Positions 1-9,451 of a stretch of DNA of 64,000 nt are shown in pieces. Each line of letters opens with the position of its first letter. Position 1 is the first letter of the stretch. The position numbers and the translations under genes are program-made. The notes below the pieces were generated by a model, which was not told the origin of the DNA, searched no databases, and saw only the letters and a program-made list of their open reading frames with translations. The DNA is from Gluconacetobacter diazotrophicus PA1 5 (GTDB taxonomy: Bacteria > Pseudomonadota > Alphaproteobacteria > Acetobacterales > Acetobacteraceae): contig NC_010125.1 in assembly GCF_000067045.1 (NCBI RefSeq), positions 1,664,001 through 1,728,000 of the forward strand, written 5' to 3'.

Positions 1-8
1 ACTGGACG

Positions 9-126
9 ACCTGGTGGCCATGGCGGGGATAGACCCACCCGATCCCATCCCGAACTCGGCCGTGAAATGCCCCAGCGCCTATGATACTGCGTCTCAAGAC
101 GCGGGAAAGTCGGTCGCCGCCAGGTC
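9..126 (+). rRNA. rrf: 5S ribosomal RNA
   Basis: The block shows the alphaproteobacterial 5S pattern: ACCTGG at the 5' end can pair with CCAGGT near 120-125, and the conserved core CCCGAACTCGG lies in between. The length of about 118 nt fits a complete 5S gene. It is followed at once by an initiator tRNA, which is the usual end of an rRNA operon in this group. The exact ends are uncertain by a few bases. Confidence 0.88.
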
Positions 127-163
127 TTCCAGTCCACCCCTCACAACACACACACCACACCAG

Positions 164-240
<77 letters not shown>

Positions 241-251
241 TATTGACTTGG

Positions 252-286
252 AACCCCCCACCGCCCAAACAGGCTGTGGGGTTTTT
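252..286 (+). terminator. Rho-independent terminator of the rRNA/tRNA operon
   Basis: AACCCC at 252-257 pairs with GGGGTT at 278-283, with further pairing towards the loop (GCC with GGC), and a T run follows. It lies 12 nt after the tRNA. Confidence 0.65.
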
Positions 287-361
287 GCTGTGCTAGGCAC
301 AGGCCCCGCTATACGGCCGCAATCGAAAATACTGTGCGAACCGCGAAGGTTGATTTCCTGA

Positions 362-1648
362 ATGTCCCTGCTTGACACATCCCCCGGCGCCGCCGGCGCG
401 CTGGTGCTTTCCGATAGCGAAGAGCAGGGGGCTGCGCCCCCATTGCTGGGGCTGGCGGAACTGTTTCGGACGGCCTTGCAGGAAGTGGACATTGCTCGTC
501 ATGTGCCGGGATTGATCGCGCGCGCCGAACGCGAGGCCGATGCCTACGCGCTGCTCGACCTGGCCTTGATCCATCAGTTGCGTTTCCAGAAGGAAAGCGG
601 CCTGGCCATCCTGGGCGAGGCGCTGAAACTGCGGCAGGTGTTCCGCATTGCCAGCGGCGGTGACCAGGCACTCCATCTGCTGGTCATCAAGACGCCGGGT
701 GACCTGACGGCGAACACGCCGCTGGAATGCATCCTCGAAAACGCGGGGATGACGATCGACGTGCTGTATGTGGGGCCTGGCCTTGAATGGCCGGCGCGCC
801 TGCCGCCCCACGACCTCGTCTTCGTGGCCATTGGCGAGGCGGATTCCCACAGGGCGACGCTCGCCCAACTCGCCGTCTACCTGAAGGACTGGCCACGGTC
901 CGTTCTCAACCGGCCGCAAAATGTTCCCCACCTGTCCCGTGCCGAGGCGTTCGACGTGCTTCACGACGTGCCGGGACTGTGCATGACCCCGACCTACCGC
1001 ATCGATCGTGCCGCGCTGGAGCAACTTGCGACTGGCGCGGTCTCGCTGCCGCACCAGTGGGGCGACCTCCGCTTTCCGATCATCGTCCGTCCCCAGGGCG
1101 CCCATGGCGGTATCCAGCTCAGCCGGATCGAGGCGGCTGAGGATATTGCCGTGTATCTGCGGCAAGCCGACGCCGAACGGTTCTTTGTTTCCAACTTTAT
1201 CGATTACGCCTCGGCTGACGGTCTGTTTCGCAAATTCCGCGTGGTCCTGATCGACGGGCATCCTTTTCTGGCCCACATGGGAATTTCCGAACATTGGGTC
1301 GTCCATTATCCCTACAAGGAAATGAAGGCCGATCCGGCCCGGCGGGCGGAAGAAGCGTCCCGGATGGCACGTTTCGATGATGATTTCGCGGTTCGGCACG
1401 GTCGTGCCATGGCCGCGATTCATGAACGCATCGGACTCGACTATGTTGGATTTGACTGCGCGGAAACCCGGGATGGAGATCTGCTGGTTTTCGAATTGTC
1501 GAATGCGCTGGTGATCCATGCGGCTGACGATCCCGCGCTGTTTCCTTATAAAATTCCCCAGATGCAGAAAATCTTCCACGCCTTTCGGGACATGCTGTCC
1601 GCCAAGGCGCGGCGGAACGGCGAGCACACGGATGCGGCTGGATTATGA
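362..1648 (+). CDS. ATP-grasp domain protein
   Basis: 428 residues, not a family I can name exactly. The C-terminal half has the ATP-grasp layout: an ATP-binding strand PIIVRPQGAHGG around residue 240, then GLDYVGFDCAETRDGD near 360 and LVFELSNALVIH, which supply the metal-binding Asp, Glu and Asn of the fold. The N-terminal third is helical and may carry TPR-like repeats. ATP-grasp enzymes join a carboxylate to an amine or thiol through an acyl phosphate; the substrate here is unknown. No signal peptide or membrane segment is seen, so it should be cytoplasmic. It stands between the rRNA operon and the flagellar locus, so a role in motility is not implied. Confidence 0.75.
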   Translation: MSLLDTSPGAAGALVLSDSEEQGAAPPLLGLAELFRTALQEVDIARHVPGLIARAEREADAYALLDLALIHQLRFQKESGLAILGEALKLRQVFRIASGGDQALHLLVIKTPGDLTANTPLECILENAGMTIDVLYVGPGLEWPARLPPHDLVFVAIGEADSHRATLAQLAVYLKDWPRSVLNRPQNVPHLSRAEAFDVLHDVPGLCMTPTYRIDRAALEQLATGAVSLPHQWGDLRFPIIVRPQGAHGGIQLSRIEAAEDIAVYLRQADAERFFVSNFIDYASADGLFRKFRVVLIDGHPFLAHMGISEHWVVHYPYKEMKADPARRAEEASRMARFDDDFAVRHGRAMAAIHERIGLDYVGFDCAETRDGDLLVFELSNALVIHAADDPALFPYKIPQMQKIFHAFRDMLSAKARRNGEHTDAAGL

Positions 1649-1873
1649 CGGCAACGATGCAGCCGGATGGAAAAAGGTTTCAGAAAGCCGGGCGAAAGGC
1701 TATAGCATGGCTAGACAAGGCGAAGGAGACGGCAGTCGATCCATAGGGGCGAATAAGCCGGGCCGCTGAAACAAAAGCGGCATCGGCCTGGTCCGACAGG
1801 AAAAGTGTTTGACTTCTTTCTGAGACATTACTTGCTACGCCCGCCAGAAAAACTGCTAGTGGACTAGGTTGAA

Positions 1874-2851
1874 ATGCTGATACCCCGTCTGTCGTTCGGG
1901 AAACTTGTGCATATTTCGTCGAGCCTGATGACACTTCTCCTGGCCATGAACATGCATTCCCTTGCCGAATACCTGAGAGATGACGGCACGGAAACGTCCG
2001 GGCAGACCCTCATGGGCCAGGCCAAGGCGGCGGAAGGGACATATACCGAGTCGATCGTCGGCGATGCCCGGTCCATGTCTGCCAAAGTGTCCGGCACAGT
2101 GTCCGGGGATGTGGCGGCAGCCCGCAAGACGGCCGAGGGATGGGTGTCCCTTATTCAGCCCGGCGGGCATGAAGGCGAGGCCACTCAGACGGCTGCGCCT
2201 GCCACCGTGCAGAAGGTCGCCGTGTCCGAAGGAGACTGCCCGAAGGATATATCCTGCGTCGGGATGGAAAAGGCGGCGGCTGCGCAGGGCAGCGACACCG
2301 ACCCCGATGTCAGCAAGGCAGAGGCCGGCCTGGTCAAGGACATCCTGGCGCGCCGATCCAGTTTTGACAGTGAGCAGCGGGACCTGGACGAGCAGAAGCA
2401 CGTTCTCGAAGCGGCCAGGGTCGCGCTTGACGAGAGAATGCACGAACTCGACATGTCCATGGCGTCGCTTGCCGAAAAGCAGGCGGCCCATCAGGAGACC
2501 ATGTCGGCCGAAACCGACAGGCTGGTGAAAATATACGAGGAAATGCCTGCAAAGGCGGCCGCCGCTGTCTTCAACATCATGGATATCCACGTGCTGGTAT
2601 CCGTCGCGAACAAGATGAACCCCCGAAAGGTTTCGGCCATCATGGGGAACATGACGCCGGAGCGTGTGAACCTTGTCTCGCAATACCTGGCCGGTGTGCG
2701 GAGTTTCCGCCCTCCCCATGTTTCCCTGGGAAGTGACGGCACGCCGGAGCAGGCGGCGGATGCCGGAGCGTCCGCTACCTGGTGGGCAGGGAACTCCGCG
2801 CAGCATCAACGTGACCAGGGTCCTCCGCTGCTGAAGCCTTCCTGGCAATAA
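1874..2851 (+). CDS. MotE-like protein
   Basis: 325 residues. A hydrophobic N-terminal segment (about residues 8-32) is followed by a low-complexity linker, a long predicted coiled coil rich in Glu, Arg and Leu (about 155-220), and a C-terminal helical unit containing MNPRKVSAIMGNMTPERV. That unit resembles the MgtE-N/FliG-like module of MotE. In Sinorhizobium meliloti MotE is a periplasmic chaperone for the motility protein MotC. The gene converges on flhA across a shared terminator. No MotC could be recognised by sequence; the large periplasmic protein at 22535-25117 is a candidate partner only by inference. The upstream ribosome-binding site is weak, so the start could be a later Met. Confidence 0.6.
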   Translation: MLIPRLSFGKLVHISSSLMTLLLAMNMHSLAEYLRDDGTETSGQTLMGQAKAAEGTYTESIVGDARSMSAKVSGTVSGDVAAARKTAEGWVSLIQPGGHEGEATQTAAPATVQKVAVSEGDCPKDISCVGMEKAAAAQGSDTDPDVSKAEAGLVKDILARRSSFDSEQRDLDEQKHVLEAARVALDERMHELDMSMASLAEKQAAHQETMSAETDRLVKIYEEMPAKAAAAVFNIMDIHVLVSVANKMNPRKVSAIMGNMTPERVNLVSQYLAGVRSFRPPHVSLGSDGTPEQAADAGASATWWAGNSAQHQRDQGPPLLKPSWQ

Positions 2852-2861
2852 CCATTCGACG

Positions 2862-2892
2862 AAAAAAGCCCGGGTTCTGCCCGGGCTTTTTT
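2862..2892. terminator. Bidirectional terminator between motE-like and flhA
   Basis: GCCCGGG and CCCGGGC form a 7-bp GC stem with a 5-nt loop. Six A on the left and six T on the right let it work in both directions, which suits the two converging genes. Confidence 0.9.
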
Positions 2893-2929
2893 GTATGCTG
2901 TTGGTCCTGTGTGGGAGACGGTAACGCCC

Positions 2930-5179
2930 TCAGGTGATTGTCGCGACCGTCTTGATGCGAGAGCGCGGATATATCTCGGATTGCGAGAGGACCGAAACCG
3001 ATGGGCGCACGCGTTCCACGATCGAACGCATGGAATCCCTGACCGGGGTGGAAACGACCACGACGGGGATCTCTCCGCTCGCCGAGACCGTATTGAAGAC
3101 CTCGCGCAGTTTTCCGACGAATTTGTTCAGCATGGAAGGCGGCATGGCCAGCCGCCGATCGTCGGCCTGTCCGGTGATATGGGCCATGAATTCGGCCTCC
3201 CATTCCGCTGACAGGGTAATCATGGGAATGTATCCGGCCCCGCCAACCAGCGCGTTGCAGATCTGCCGGGAAAGGCGAACCCGCACGTGGCCGGTCAGGG
3301 CCTGCACGCCACGGAGGCCAAGGCTGCATCCTTCCTGGATGCTCTCGAGGATGGTCGGAAGATCGCGGATCGAGACGCGCTCGGCCAGGAGCGACTGCAG
3401 GACACGCTGGATCGTGCTTAACGGCACCTGCGACGGAATCAGGTCGTTGACCAGCTTCTGCTGCTCACGCGGAAGGTCGTCCAGCAATGTCTGGGTGGCG
3501 ACATAGGTCAGCAGGTCGGGCAAGTTCTGCCTCACCGCCTCGCTGAGATGCGTGACGATGACGCTGGCCGGGTCCACGATGGTGCATTTCATGGCGACCG
3601 CCTTGGGCTTGAGCGAGGGGTCGATCCATACGGCGGGAAGGCCGAATGCCGGCTCCGTCGTCCGGTCGCCAGGAAGGTCCGGCGCGCCGCCGGACGGACT
3701 CATGGCCATCAGTTTCCCCGGCTTGACCTCGCCGGATCCGATTTCGATTTCCTTGAGCTTGATGACGTAATTATCCGACGGAAGCAGGATGTTGTCCTGT
3801 ATCCGCACGGGCGGGGTGATGAATCCCAGTTCGGTGGCAACCGTCCGGCGCAGCGCCTTGATCTGTTCGGTCAGTTGCGGATTCTCGCCGCTCGTCAGGG
3901 GCAGGAGGCCGAAGCCGAGTTCCAGGCGCAGCAGGTCCAGCTTGAGCATCTCGGAAATCGGCGGCGCCGTCGGCTGGGGCGAGATCTGGGTGACGTCTCC
4001 GTCCCCATCCTTGACGGGGGTCTTGTGGCGCATCCACGCCCCGATGCCGGCCCCGACGGCGATGACGAGGAAGGGAAGGGCGGGCAGACCGGGCATGATG
4101 GCGAAGAGGGCCGACAGCCCGCCGGCGACGGCCAGCGGTTTAGGATTGCCGCCCAACTGCCGGACCAGCGTGACGTCGGTCGATCCGTCGGAGCCCCCCT
4201 TGGTGACGACGATACCGGCGGCGGTCGACACCAGCAGGGCGGGGATTTGCGAGACCAGCCCGTCACCGACCGTCAGCGTGGTAAAGGTGCTGGCGGCCTC
4301 GCTCAGGGGCATGTCATGCCGCAGGATACCGATGGCCAGGCCGCCGACGATGTTGATCGCCGTGATGATCAGGCCGGCGATCGCGTCTCCCCGAACGAAC
4401 TTGGCGGCGCCGTCCATCGCGCCGTAGAAGGCGCTCTCGTCTTCCAGTTCCTTGCGTTTCGCGCGCGCGGTCCGTTCGTTGATCGCCCCGGACGAGAGGT
4501 CGGCATCGATCGCCATCTGCTTGCCGGGCATCGAGTCCAGGAAGAACCGGGCCGCCACTTCGGCGATGCGTCCCGAACCCTTCGTGATGACCATGAAGTT
4601 CACGACCAGCAGGATGCAGAACACGATCCCGCCGATGAAAAGGTCGCCCCCCATCAGGAACCCGCCGAAGGCGGCCACCACATGTCCGGCGGCGTAGGTG
4701 CCCTCGCTGCCATGGCTGAGGATCAGGCGCGTGGTCGCGATTTCGAGCGACAGGCGCAGCAGGGTCGTCAGCAGGAGCAGGGTGGGAAACGACGTGAAGT
4801 CGAGCGTGCGCTCGAGGAACAGCGCCACCATCAGGACCAGCACGGACGACGTGATCGACAGCGAAAGACCCATGTCGAGGATGAAGGTCGGAAGCGGAAT
4901 GATCAGGATGGCCAGCAGGACGACCACGCCCAGGGCGAGGCCAACGTCCGTGCCGGGAACCAGGGAACGCCATGAGGTTGCCCGCCATCCCCCGCTTCGC
5001 AGCGTCTCGGCCGAAAGGGTCACGTTGCGGGAGGCAGATGAAATCTTCTGTCGCGCTGCGGCCGTTATTTCGGCCAGTCTGCCGCCGCCCGGCTTCTTGA
5101 TTTCGCTGCCACCGGCGGTATCCAAGAGCCGTGTTTCCTTTCGTGTGGGGATGAGCCACTGCCCTTCCGCAAGGCACAT
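2930..5179 (-). CDS. flhA: Flagellar export gate protein FlhA
   Basis: 749 residues; most FlhA are near 700, and the excess is a polar N-terminal extension of about 70 residues. The membrane half has about eight hydrophobic segments starting at GVVVLLAILIIPLPTFILDM. The FHIPEP signature region is clear (ARFFLDSMPGKQMAID, then GAINERTARAKRKELEDESA). The cytoplasmic half ends with the conserved SQSEIYPRSRIKTVATI. FlhA forms the nonameric ring of the type III export gate and docks chaperone-substrate complexes. No later Met precedes the first membrane segment; a GTG inside the extension could be the true start. It is transcribed away from the glycosyltransferase pair at 5.4-8.6 kb. Confidence 0.97.
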   Translation of the reverse strand: MCLAEGQWLIPTRKETRLLDTAGGSEIKKPGGGRLAEITAAARQKISSASRNVTLSAETLRSGGWRATSWRSLVPGTDVGLALGVVVLLAILIIPLPTFILDMGLSLSITSSVLVLMVALFLERTLDFTSFPTLLLLTTLLRLSLEIATTRLILSHGSEGTYAAGHVVAAFGGFLMGGDLFIGGIVFCILLVVNFMVITKGSGRIAEVAARFFLDSMPGKQMAIDADLSSGAINERTARAKRKELEDESAFYGAMDGAAKFVRGDAIAGLIITAINIVGGLAIGILRHDMPLSEAASTFTTLTVGDGLVSQIPALLVSTAAGIVVTKGGSDGSTDVTLVRQLGGNPKPLAVAGGLSALFAIMPGLPALPFLVIAVGAGIGAWMRHKTPVKDGDGDVTQISPQPTAPPISEMLKLDLLRLELGFGLLPLTSGENPQLTEQIKALRRTVATELGFITPPVRIQDNILLPSDNYVIKLKEIEIGSGEVKPGKLMAMSPSGGAPDLPGDRTTEPAFGLPAVWIDPSLKPKAVAMKCTIVDPASVIVTHLSEAVRQNLPDLLTYVATQTLLDDLPREQQKLVNDLIPSQVPLSTIQRVLQSLLAERVSIRDLPTILESIQEGCSLGLRGVQALTGHVRVRLSRQICNALVGGAGYIPMITLSAEWEAEFMAHITGQADDRRLAMPPSMLNKFVGKLREVFNTVSASGEIPVVVVSTPVRDSMRSIVERVRPSVSVLSQSEIYPRSRIKTVATIT

Positions 5180-5407
5180 GGCCAGCGGCCTGCCCGGCCA
5201 TTCGTCCCGGTCACCGGGCTGTGACTTCAGGGCCGGAAACTACCGTTATCGCGGGTCCCGGGCAAGGCCGGAAAATGACGGCGACAGGCGTTCCATTGTC
5301 TCGAATCTTATGGCCATAATCGCTTCATGATGACTGGCCATGCGGGAACGCGCGGGAATGATCCCGCGGGCTGGCAGGGCGCGCGACGGAAGCGGCAGAG
5401 GATCAGG

Positions 5408-7000
5408 ATGCAGCAAATAGAAACAGTGTCGTCATGTGAAGGCGATGCGACGCAGTCCCTGGATGCCGACCTCTCGAAAGACACTGTGCTGCAGTCGCCG
5501 ACGGCGGAAAATGTCACCACCATGGTCAGCGACCTTTTCCTGAAGGGGGAGGTCCTCGACGCCGTTCGCCTGGCTCTTGAGGTGGTGGCCAGGCACCCGG
5601 ACAACGTGATCCTGACCCTGGTCGCGGCGACCTTGCTCGCGCGGCATACCGCCCTGTACGACGTCGTGGCGACGCTCGCCCGGCGCGCGCTGAAGCTGGA
5701 GCCGGACAGCGTCGGGGCCCAGACCATCCTTGCGGACGCCCTTGTGGCAGGTGGCGATGTTGCCGGAGGATGCGCTCTTTTTGCAGACATGATGGCCCGC
5801 TATCCTGGAGAGCGCATCGGCCTATGCGAGCATATTTCCTTTTCGCTGGTGGACGCGGGATATCCTTTCGAGGCGCTGGGGATTTTGACCGCATGGCTCC
5901 AGGAGGGCGAACCGAGTTTCTCGCTTCTGAACAATATGGCATGCATCCTTGATCGGATGGGCCGCCCCGCCGAGGCCGTCTCATGGTACAAGCGGGCCCT
6001 GGCGATGGATCCGGGGAATGCGACCGCCGCCTTCGGGTATTCGCTCAGCTTGCTCAAGGCGGGGAATTTCCGGGAAGGATGGGCGCGCTATGCCGAGCGG
6101 GTTCCCCTGACCAATAGCGTGACATGGTGGTTCATGTCGCTGCCCCGCCTGCGTCATGGCGACGACGTGTCCGGAAAGAAAATCATCCTCTATCAGGAGC
6201 AGGGCCTGGGAGACACTCTCCACTTCATCCGCTTTGTCCCTTATCTTCAGGCGAAGGGGGCGGACGTGACGATCGTGGTCCCGAAGGCTCTTCTGCGTCT
6301 TCTGACACAGTCGTTCCCGGGCGCATCCGTCAGGTTGATTGAAGAATTCGGCAGGGAGGTGGAGGATGGCTACAGCTATGCCGCTCCGATCCCGGACCTG
6401 CCCTTTATCGGCGGCGTGATGTCGGAAAGCGATATCCCTGCGAATATTCCCTATTTTCGGGCCGATGCCGGCGATATCGCGAAATTCGCCGCCGAACTTC
6501 CCTCCCGGCGTCCCCGTATCGGCCTGGTGTGGGCCGGCGAGCGGCGTGGAAGGCCTGAACTGGCCGCGGCCGACAGGCGTCGTTCCACGACGCTGGCCAT
6601 GCTGGGGGAGGCCCTGACTCCGGTGGATGCCACCCTGGTGAACATCCAGTTCGGGGTTCCACACGCCGAGATCGCGGCATGGCACGGCCAGCCCGTATTC
6701 GACCCGATGGGCGGCGTCCGCGACATGGCCGACACCGCCGCCATCATGGAAAGTCTGGACCTGTTCATCTCCGTCGATACCTCGCCGCTCCACCTGGCCG
6801 GCGGACTCGGCCGTCCGACATGGCTGATCAGCCGGTGGGATGCCTGCTGGCGATGGGGAGCGGAGGGGGATACGTCGGCGTGGTATCCGACCATGCGTGT
6901 ATTCCGCGCGCAGGAGAGGACCTTCGGCCCCGTTCTGCGCGAAGTCGGGGAAGCCCTGCGTGAGTGGGTGAAGGACTGGCAACCGGGCAAGGGAGCATGA
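5408..7000 (+). CDS. TPR/glycosyltransferase, FlmG-type (copy 1)
   Basis: 530 residues from this ATG, which has AGAGG upstream; an in-frame ATG pair at 5327 lacks such a site. The N-terminal half is made of TPR helices (for example SWYKRALAMDPGNATAAFGY). The C-terminal half resembles GT9-like transferases, with ILYQEQGLGDTLHFIRFVPY, RIGLVWAGE and ISVDTSPLHLAGGLGRPTWL. This TPR plus glycosyltransferase layout is that of Caulobacter FlmG, which binds flagellin through its TPRs and adds a nonulosonic acid sugar. The setting inside a flagellar locus supports flagellin modification, but acceptor and sugar are inferred. No sugar synthesis genes are in the window. A diverged second copy follows directly. 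Confidence 0.75.
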   Translation: MQQIETVSSCEGDATQSLDADLSKDTVLQSPTAENVTTMVSDLFLKGEVLDAVRLALEVVARHPDNVILTLVAATLLARHTALYDVVATLARRALKLEPDSVGAQTILADALVAGGDVAGGCALFADMMARYPGERIGLCEHISFSLVDAGYPFEALGILTAWLQEGEPSFSLLNNMACILDRMGRPAEAVSWYKRALAMDPGNATAAFGYSLSLLKAGNFREGWARYAERVPLTNSVTWWFMSLPRLRHGDDVSGKKIILYQEQGLGDTLHFIRFVPYLQAKGADVTIVVPKALLRLLTQSFPGASVRLIEEFGREVEDGYSYAAPIPDLPFIGGVMSESDIPANIPYFRADAGDIAKFAAELPSRRPRIGLVWAGERRGRPELAAADRRRSTTLAMLGEALTPVDATLVNIQFGVPHAEIAAWHGQPVFDPMGGVRDMADTAAIMESLDLFISVDTSPLHLAGGLGRPTWLISRWDACWRWGAEGDTSAWYPTMRVFRAQERTFGPVLREVGEALREWVKDWQPGKGA

Positions 7001-7044
7001 TCGATCCTGCCCGTCGCGATCTGCCATCAGGTGGAAACGGGACG

Positions 7045-7110
7045 ATGCCGCCGCTGGACCTGAATGTCTGGATGGGTGGGGTACTGCAATCCCCGACGCC
7101 TGAAAACTGA
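7045..7110 (+). pseudogene. Out-of-frame N-terminus of FlmG-like copy 2
   Basis: An ATG preceded by GGTGG encodes 21 codons ending in VLQSPTPEN before TGA at 7108. Copy 1 has VLQSPTAENVTTMVSDLFLKG at the same place. Adding one base between 7107 and 7108 turns AAC TGA CCC into AAC NTG ACC and joins this stretch to the frame of the gene at 7179. This is direct evidence of a single-base deletion or a sequencing error. Confidence 0.7.
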
Positions 7111-7178
7111 CCCAGGTATGCGAAACCTTTTTCTCGCGGGGGCAGGGCAGGGACGCCGCGCGCCTGGCCCTGGAGGTC

Positions 7179-8582
7179 GTGTCCCGCCATCCGGACGATG
7201 CGGCCCTGACCCTGGCGGCAGCGGCGCTGATGTCGAAGCATACGGCCAGGCATGACGTCGTGGCGACGCTGCTACGGCGTGTGCTCCGCCTGGAGCCGGA
7301 CCATATGCTGGCGCAACTCAGCCTTGGGGGCGCCCTGGTGGCGGGCGGCGATCTCGCTGGAGGATGTGCGCTCTTTTCCCGGATGATGGCCCGCTATCCT
7401 GACGAGCATGTCATGCTGTGCGAGCACATCTCCGCATCGTTCCTGAATACGGGATATCCCGCCGAGGCGATGCAGATCGTTTCCCTCGGCCTCAAGGACG
7501 GAGAAACAAACGTTGCGCTGGTAAACAACATGGCCTGCGCGCTCGACCGCCTTGGTCGCTCCCCCGAGGCTATTTCGTGGTACGAGAGGGCCTGCGCGCT
7601 GGCCCCGGAGAACCCGATCCTCGCCTTCGGATACGCGACGACGCTGCTCAAGGCGGGGAATTTCCGGGAAGGGTGGGCGCGCTATGCCGAGCGGGCTCCG
7701 GCGACCAGCAGTGTGATGTGGTTCATGTCGCTGCCTCGCCTGCGCCTTGGCGACGACGTGGCCGGAAAGAAAGTCATCCTCTATCAGGAGCAGGGACTGG
7801 GAGACACGATCCAGTTCATCCGGTTCGTTCCCTGTCTGCTGGAAAAGGGGGCGGAGGTGACGATCGTCATCCCGGAATCCCTCGTGCGTCTCCTGACCCT
7901 GTCGTTTCCCGGTGTGTCCGTCGTCACGACACGATCGAAGCTGGATGCGGAAGACGGCTACAGCTATGCCGCCCCGATCCCCGACTTGCCTTTTATCGTC
8001 GGCATGGCGTCCGAAAGCGACATTCCCGCGCGCATTCCCTATCTACGGGCCGATCCCGGCGACGTTGCGACCTTTGCCGCTGAATTTCCCACCGGGCGTC
8101 CCCGTATCGGCCTGGTATGGGCCGGCGAGCGGCGGGCAAGGCCCGACCTGGCCGCGACCGACGAACGCCGGTCTACAACGCTCGCGGCGATGGGGGCGGC
8201 CCTCAGCCCCGTTGCGGCCACGCTGGTCAATCTCCAGTTGGGTCCTCCGCGCGGGGAAATCGGGACATGGGATGGCCAGATGCTGTTCGACCCGATGGAC
8301 GGCGTCCGCGACATGGCCGATACCGCCGCCATCCTGGAAAATCTCGACCTGTTTATCTGTGTCGATACGTCGCCGGCTCACCTGGCTGGTGCGCTCGGGC
8401 GTCCGGTGTGGCTTGTCAGCCGGCGGGATGCCTGCTGGCGGTGGGGGGACGATGGAGACACATCGGCATGGTACCCCACCATGCGCCTGTTCCGTGCGCG
8501 GGAAAGATCCCTCGCCCCCGTCCTGCGTGAAGTCGGCGCGGCCCTGCGGGATTGGGTGACCGCCTGGAACGCAGGGTGCTAA
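7179..8582 (+). CDS. TPR/glycosyltransferase, FlmG-type (copy 2, 5' end frameshifted)
   Basis: 467 residues if read from the GTG at 7179. The protein parallels copy 1 over its whole length (LKAGNFREGWARYAER, YQEQGLGDTIQFIRFVP, VDTSPAHLAGALGRPVWL), so it is a tandem duplicate. Homology continues upstream of 7179 in the same frame as far as 7110 (CETFFSRGQGRDAARLALEV), yet no ATG, GTG or TTG exists there. The missing first part lies in another frame from ATG 7045. The natural gene is therefore probably 7045-8582 with one base lost near 7107, or the sequence carries an error. Its stop overlaps the convergent transglycosylase gene stop by three bases. Function is presumed as for copy 1. Confidence 0.75.
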   Translation: MSRHPDDAALTLAAAALMSKHTARHDVVATLLRRVLRLEPDHMLAQLSLGGALVAGGDLAGGCALFSRMMARYPDEHVMLCEHISASFLNTGYPAEAMQIVSLGLKDGETNVALVNNMACALDRLGRSPEAISWYERACALAPENPILAFGYATTLLKAGNFREGWARYAERAPATSSVMWFMSLPRLRLGDDVAGKKVILYQEQGLGDTIQFIRFVPCLLEKGAEVTIVIPESLVRLLTLSFPGVSVVTTRSKLDAEDGYSYAAPIPDLPFIVGMASESDIPARIPYLRADPGDVATFAAEFPTGRPRIGLVWAGERRARPDLAATDERRSTTLAAMGAALSPVAATLVNLQLGPPRGEIGTWDGQMLFDPMDGVRDMADTAAILENLDLFICVDTSPAHLAGALGRPVWLVSRRDACWRWGDDGDTSAWYPTMRLFRARERSLAPVLREVGAALRDWVTAWNAGC

Positions 8583-9451
8583 CCCGGCTGTGGCGCCAGC
8601 CGCCGCGGCGCGACCAGGGCCACGGGGGCTGCGCGGTATGAGGCCAGCGTCCGTCCCTGCGTGCCTTTCGTGACCGGCCTGTTCGGAGACGGTGGGGCAA
8701 AATTCCTGTTGCCGACGAAGGGATGGAACGCCCTGACCGGCGTCGTCGTCATTCCGGCCGGTGCCGCCGCCATGACGGGCTGGTGCGGCGCCAAGGCGGG
8801 GACAAGCGGACGGGGGAAGGTCTGTGCCGCGAAATAGGGCGCGGCCCGGGCGTCCTTTCGGGGCGATATCTGCGGGTCGCGCCCGTCCTGCGGAACAGCC
8901 CATGCCTCCAGCACCTTCCATTGATAGGGCGTGCCGATGCCGGGCGTCTGCGAATGATAGGCCGCCGCCGCCCGGGGCCAACTGCCCATCTTGTCGTGCA
9001 ATTTCAGGAGAAAGGTGGCGGCGTAGCGCGCGTTGCGAACAGGATCGAAAGCCTGATCCAGGGTGGAAAAAGCGTCCGGATGCTGCTGGAGGTTGACCTG
9101 CATGCAGCCGACATCGATCGACGGGTTTCCCTGCTGGCGGAACATCTGGACGGCGGCGATGGCGTCTTCGCGGGTCATGTAGTAATGCCCGACCCCGTTG
9201 ACGGTGATGGTCCAGGGCCACGCGGAGATCATGCCGTCCGGTTCCGGCCTTCCGCTTTCGACCCGGCTCATCGCGGCAAGGAATCCATCGGGGATATGCA
9301 GTGCCCGCTCGGCCTGTGTCGTCGCCTCCACGCACAGCGAAGCCTGCGGCGAGCGGGCAGAAGCGTTCCATACCGGATGGACCAGAATGGCAGTCGTGAT
9401 AAGAGCCATGCGGGACCGGCGACGCAGGCAAGGGATCGGCATGGCGTCCAT
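8579..9451 (-). CDS. Lytic transglycosylase (SLT domain)
   Basis: 290 residues from the ATG with GGAG seven bases upstream; longer in-frame starts reach 9541 without a ribosome-binding site. A signal peptide (MALITTAILVHPVWNASA) precedes the SLT fold: the catalytic Glu lies in FLAAMSRVESGR, followed by GNPSIDVGCMQVNLQ and RNARYAATFLLKLHDKMGSW and the AAAAYHS motif. The C-terminal 100 residues are Pro/Ala-rich. Such enzymes cut murein glycan strands in the periplasm. Because FlgJ in this locus has no muramidase domain, this enzyme may open the wall for rod assembly, as SltF does in Rhodobacter; that role is inferred from context. Confidence 0.85.
   Translation of the reverse strand: MDAMPIPCLRRRSRMALITTAILVHPVWNASARSPQASLCVEATTQAERALHIPDGFLAAMSRVESGRPEPDGMISAWPWTITVNGVGHYYMTREDAIAAVQMFRQQGNPSIDVGCMQVNLQQHPDAFSTLDQAFDPVRNARYAATFLLKLHDKMGSWPRAAAAYHSQTPGIGTPYQWKVLEAWAVPQDGRDPQISPRKDARAAPYFAAQTFPRPLVPALAPHQPVMAAAPAGMTTTPVRAFHPFVGNRNFAPPSPNRPVTKGTQGRTLASYRAAPVALVAPRRLAPQPG

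Noticed and set aside
1808-1840. TTGACT-type -35 before the motE-like gene
   Set aside because: No acceptable -10 box 16-18 bases downstream.
3548-4975. 475-codon open frame on the plus strand
   Set aside because: Antisense to flhA; Asp/Arg/Gln/Gly-rich without any domain.
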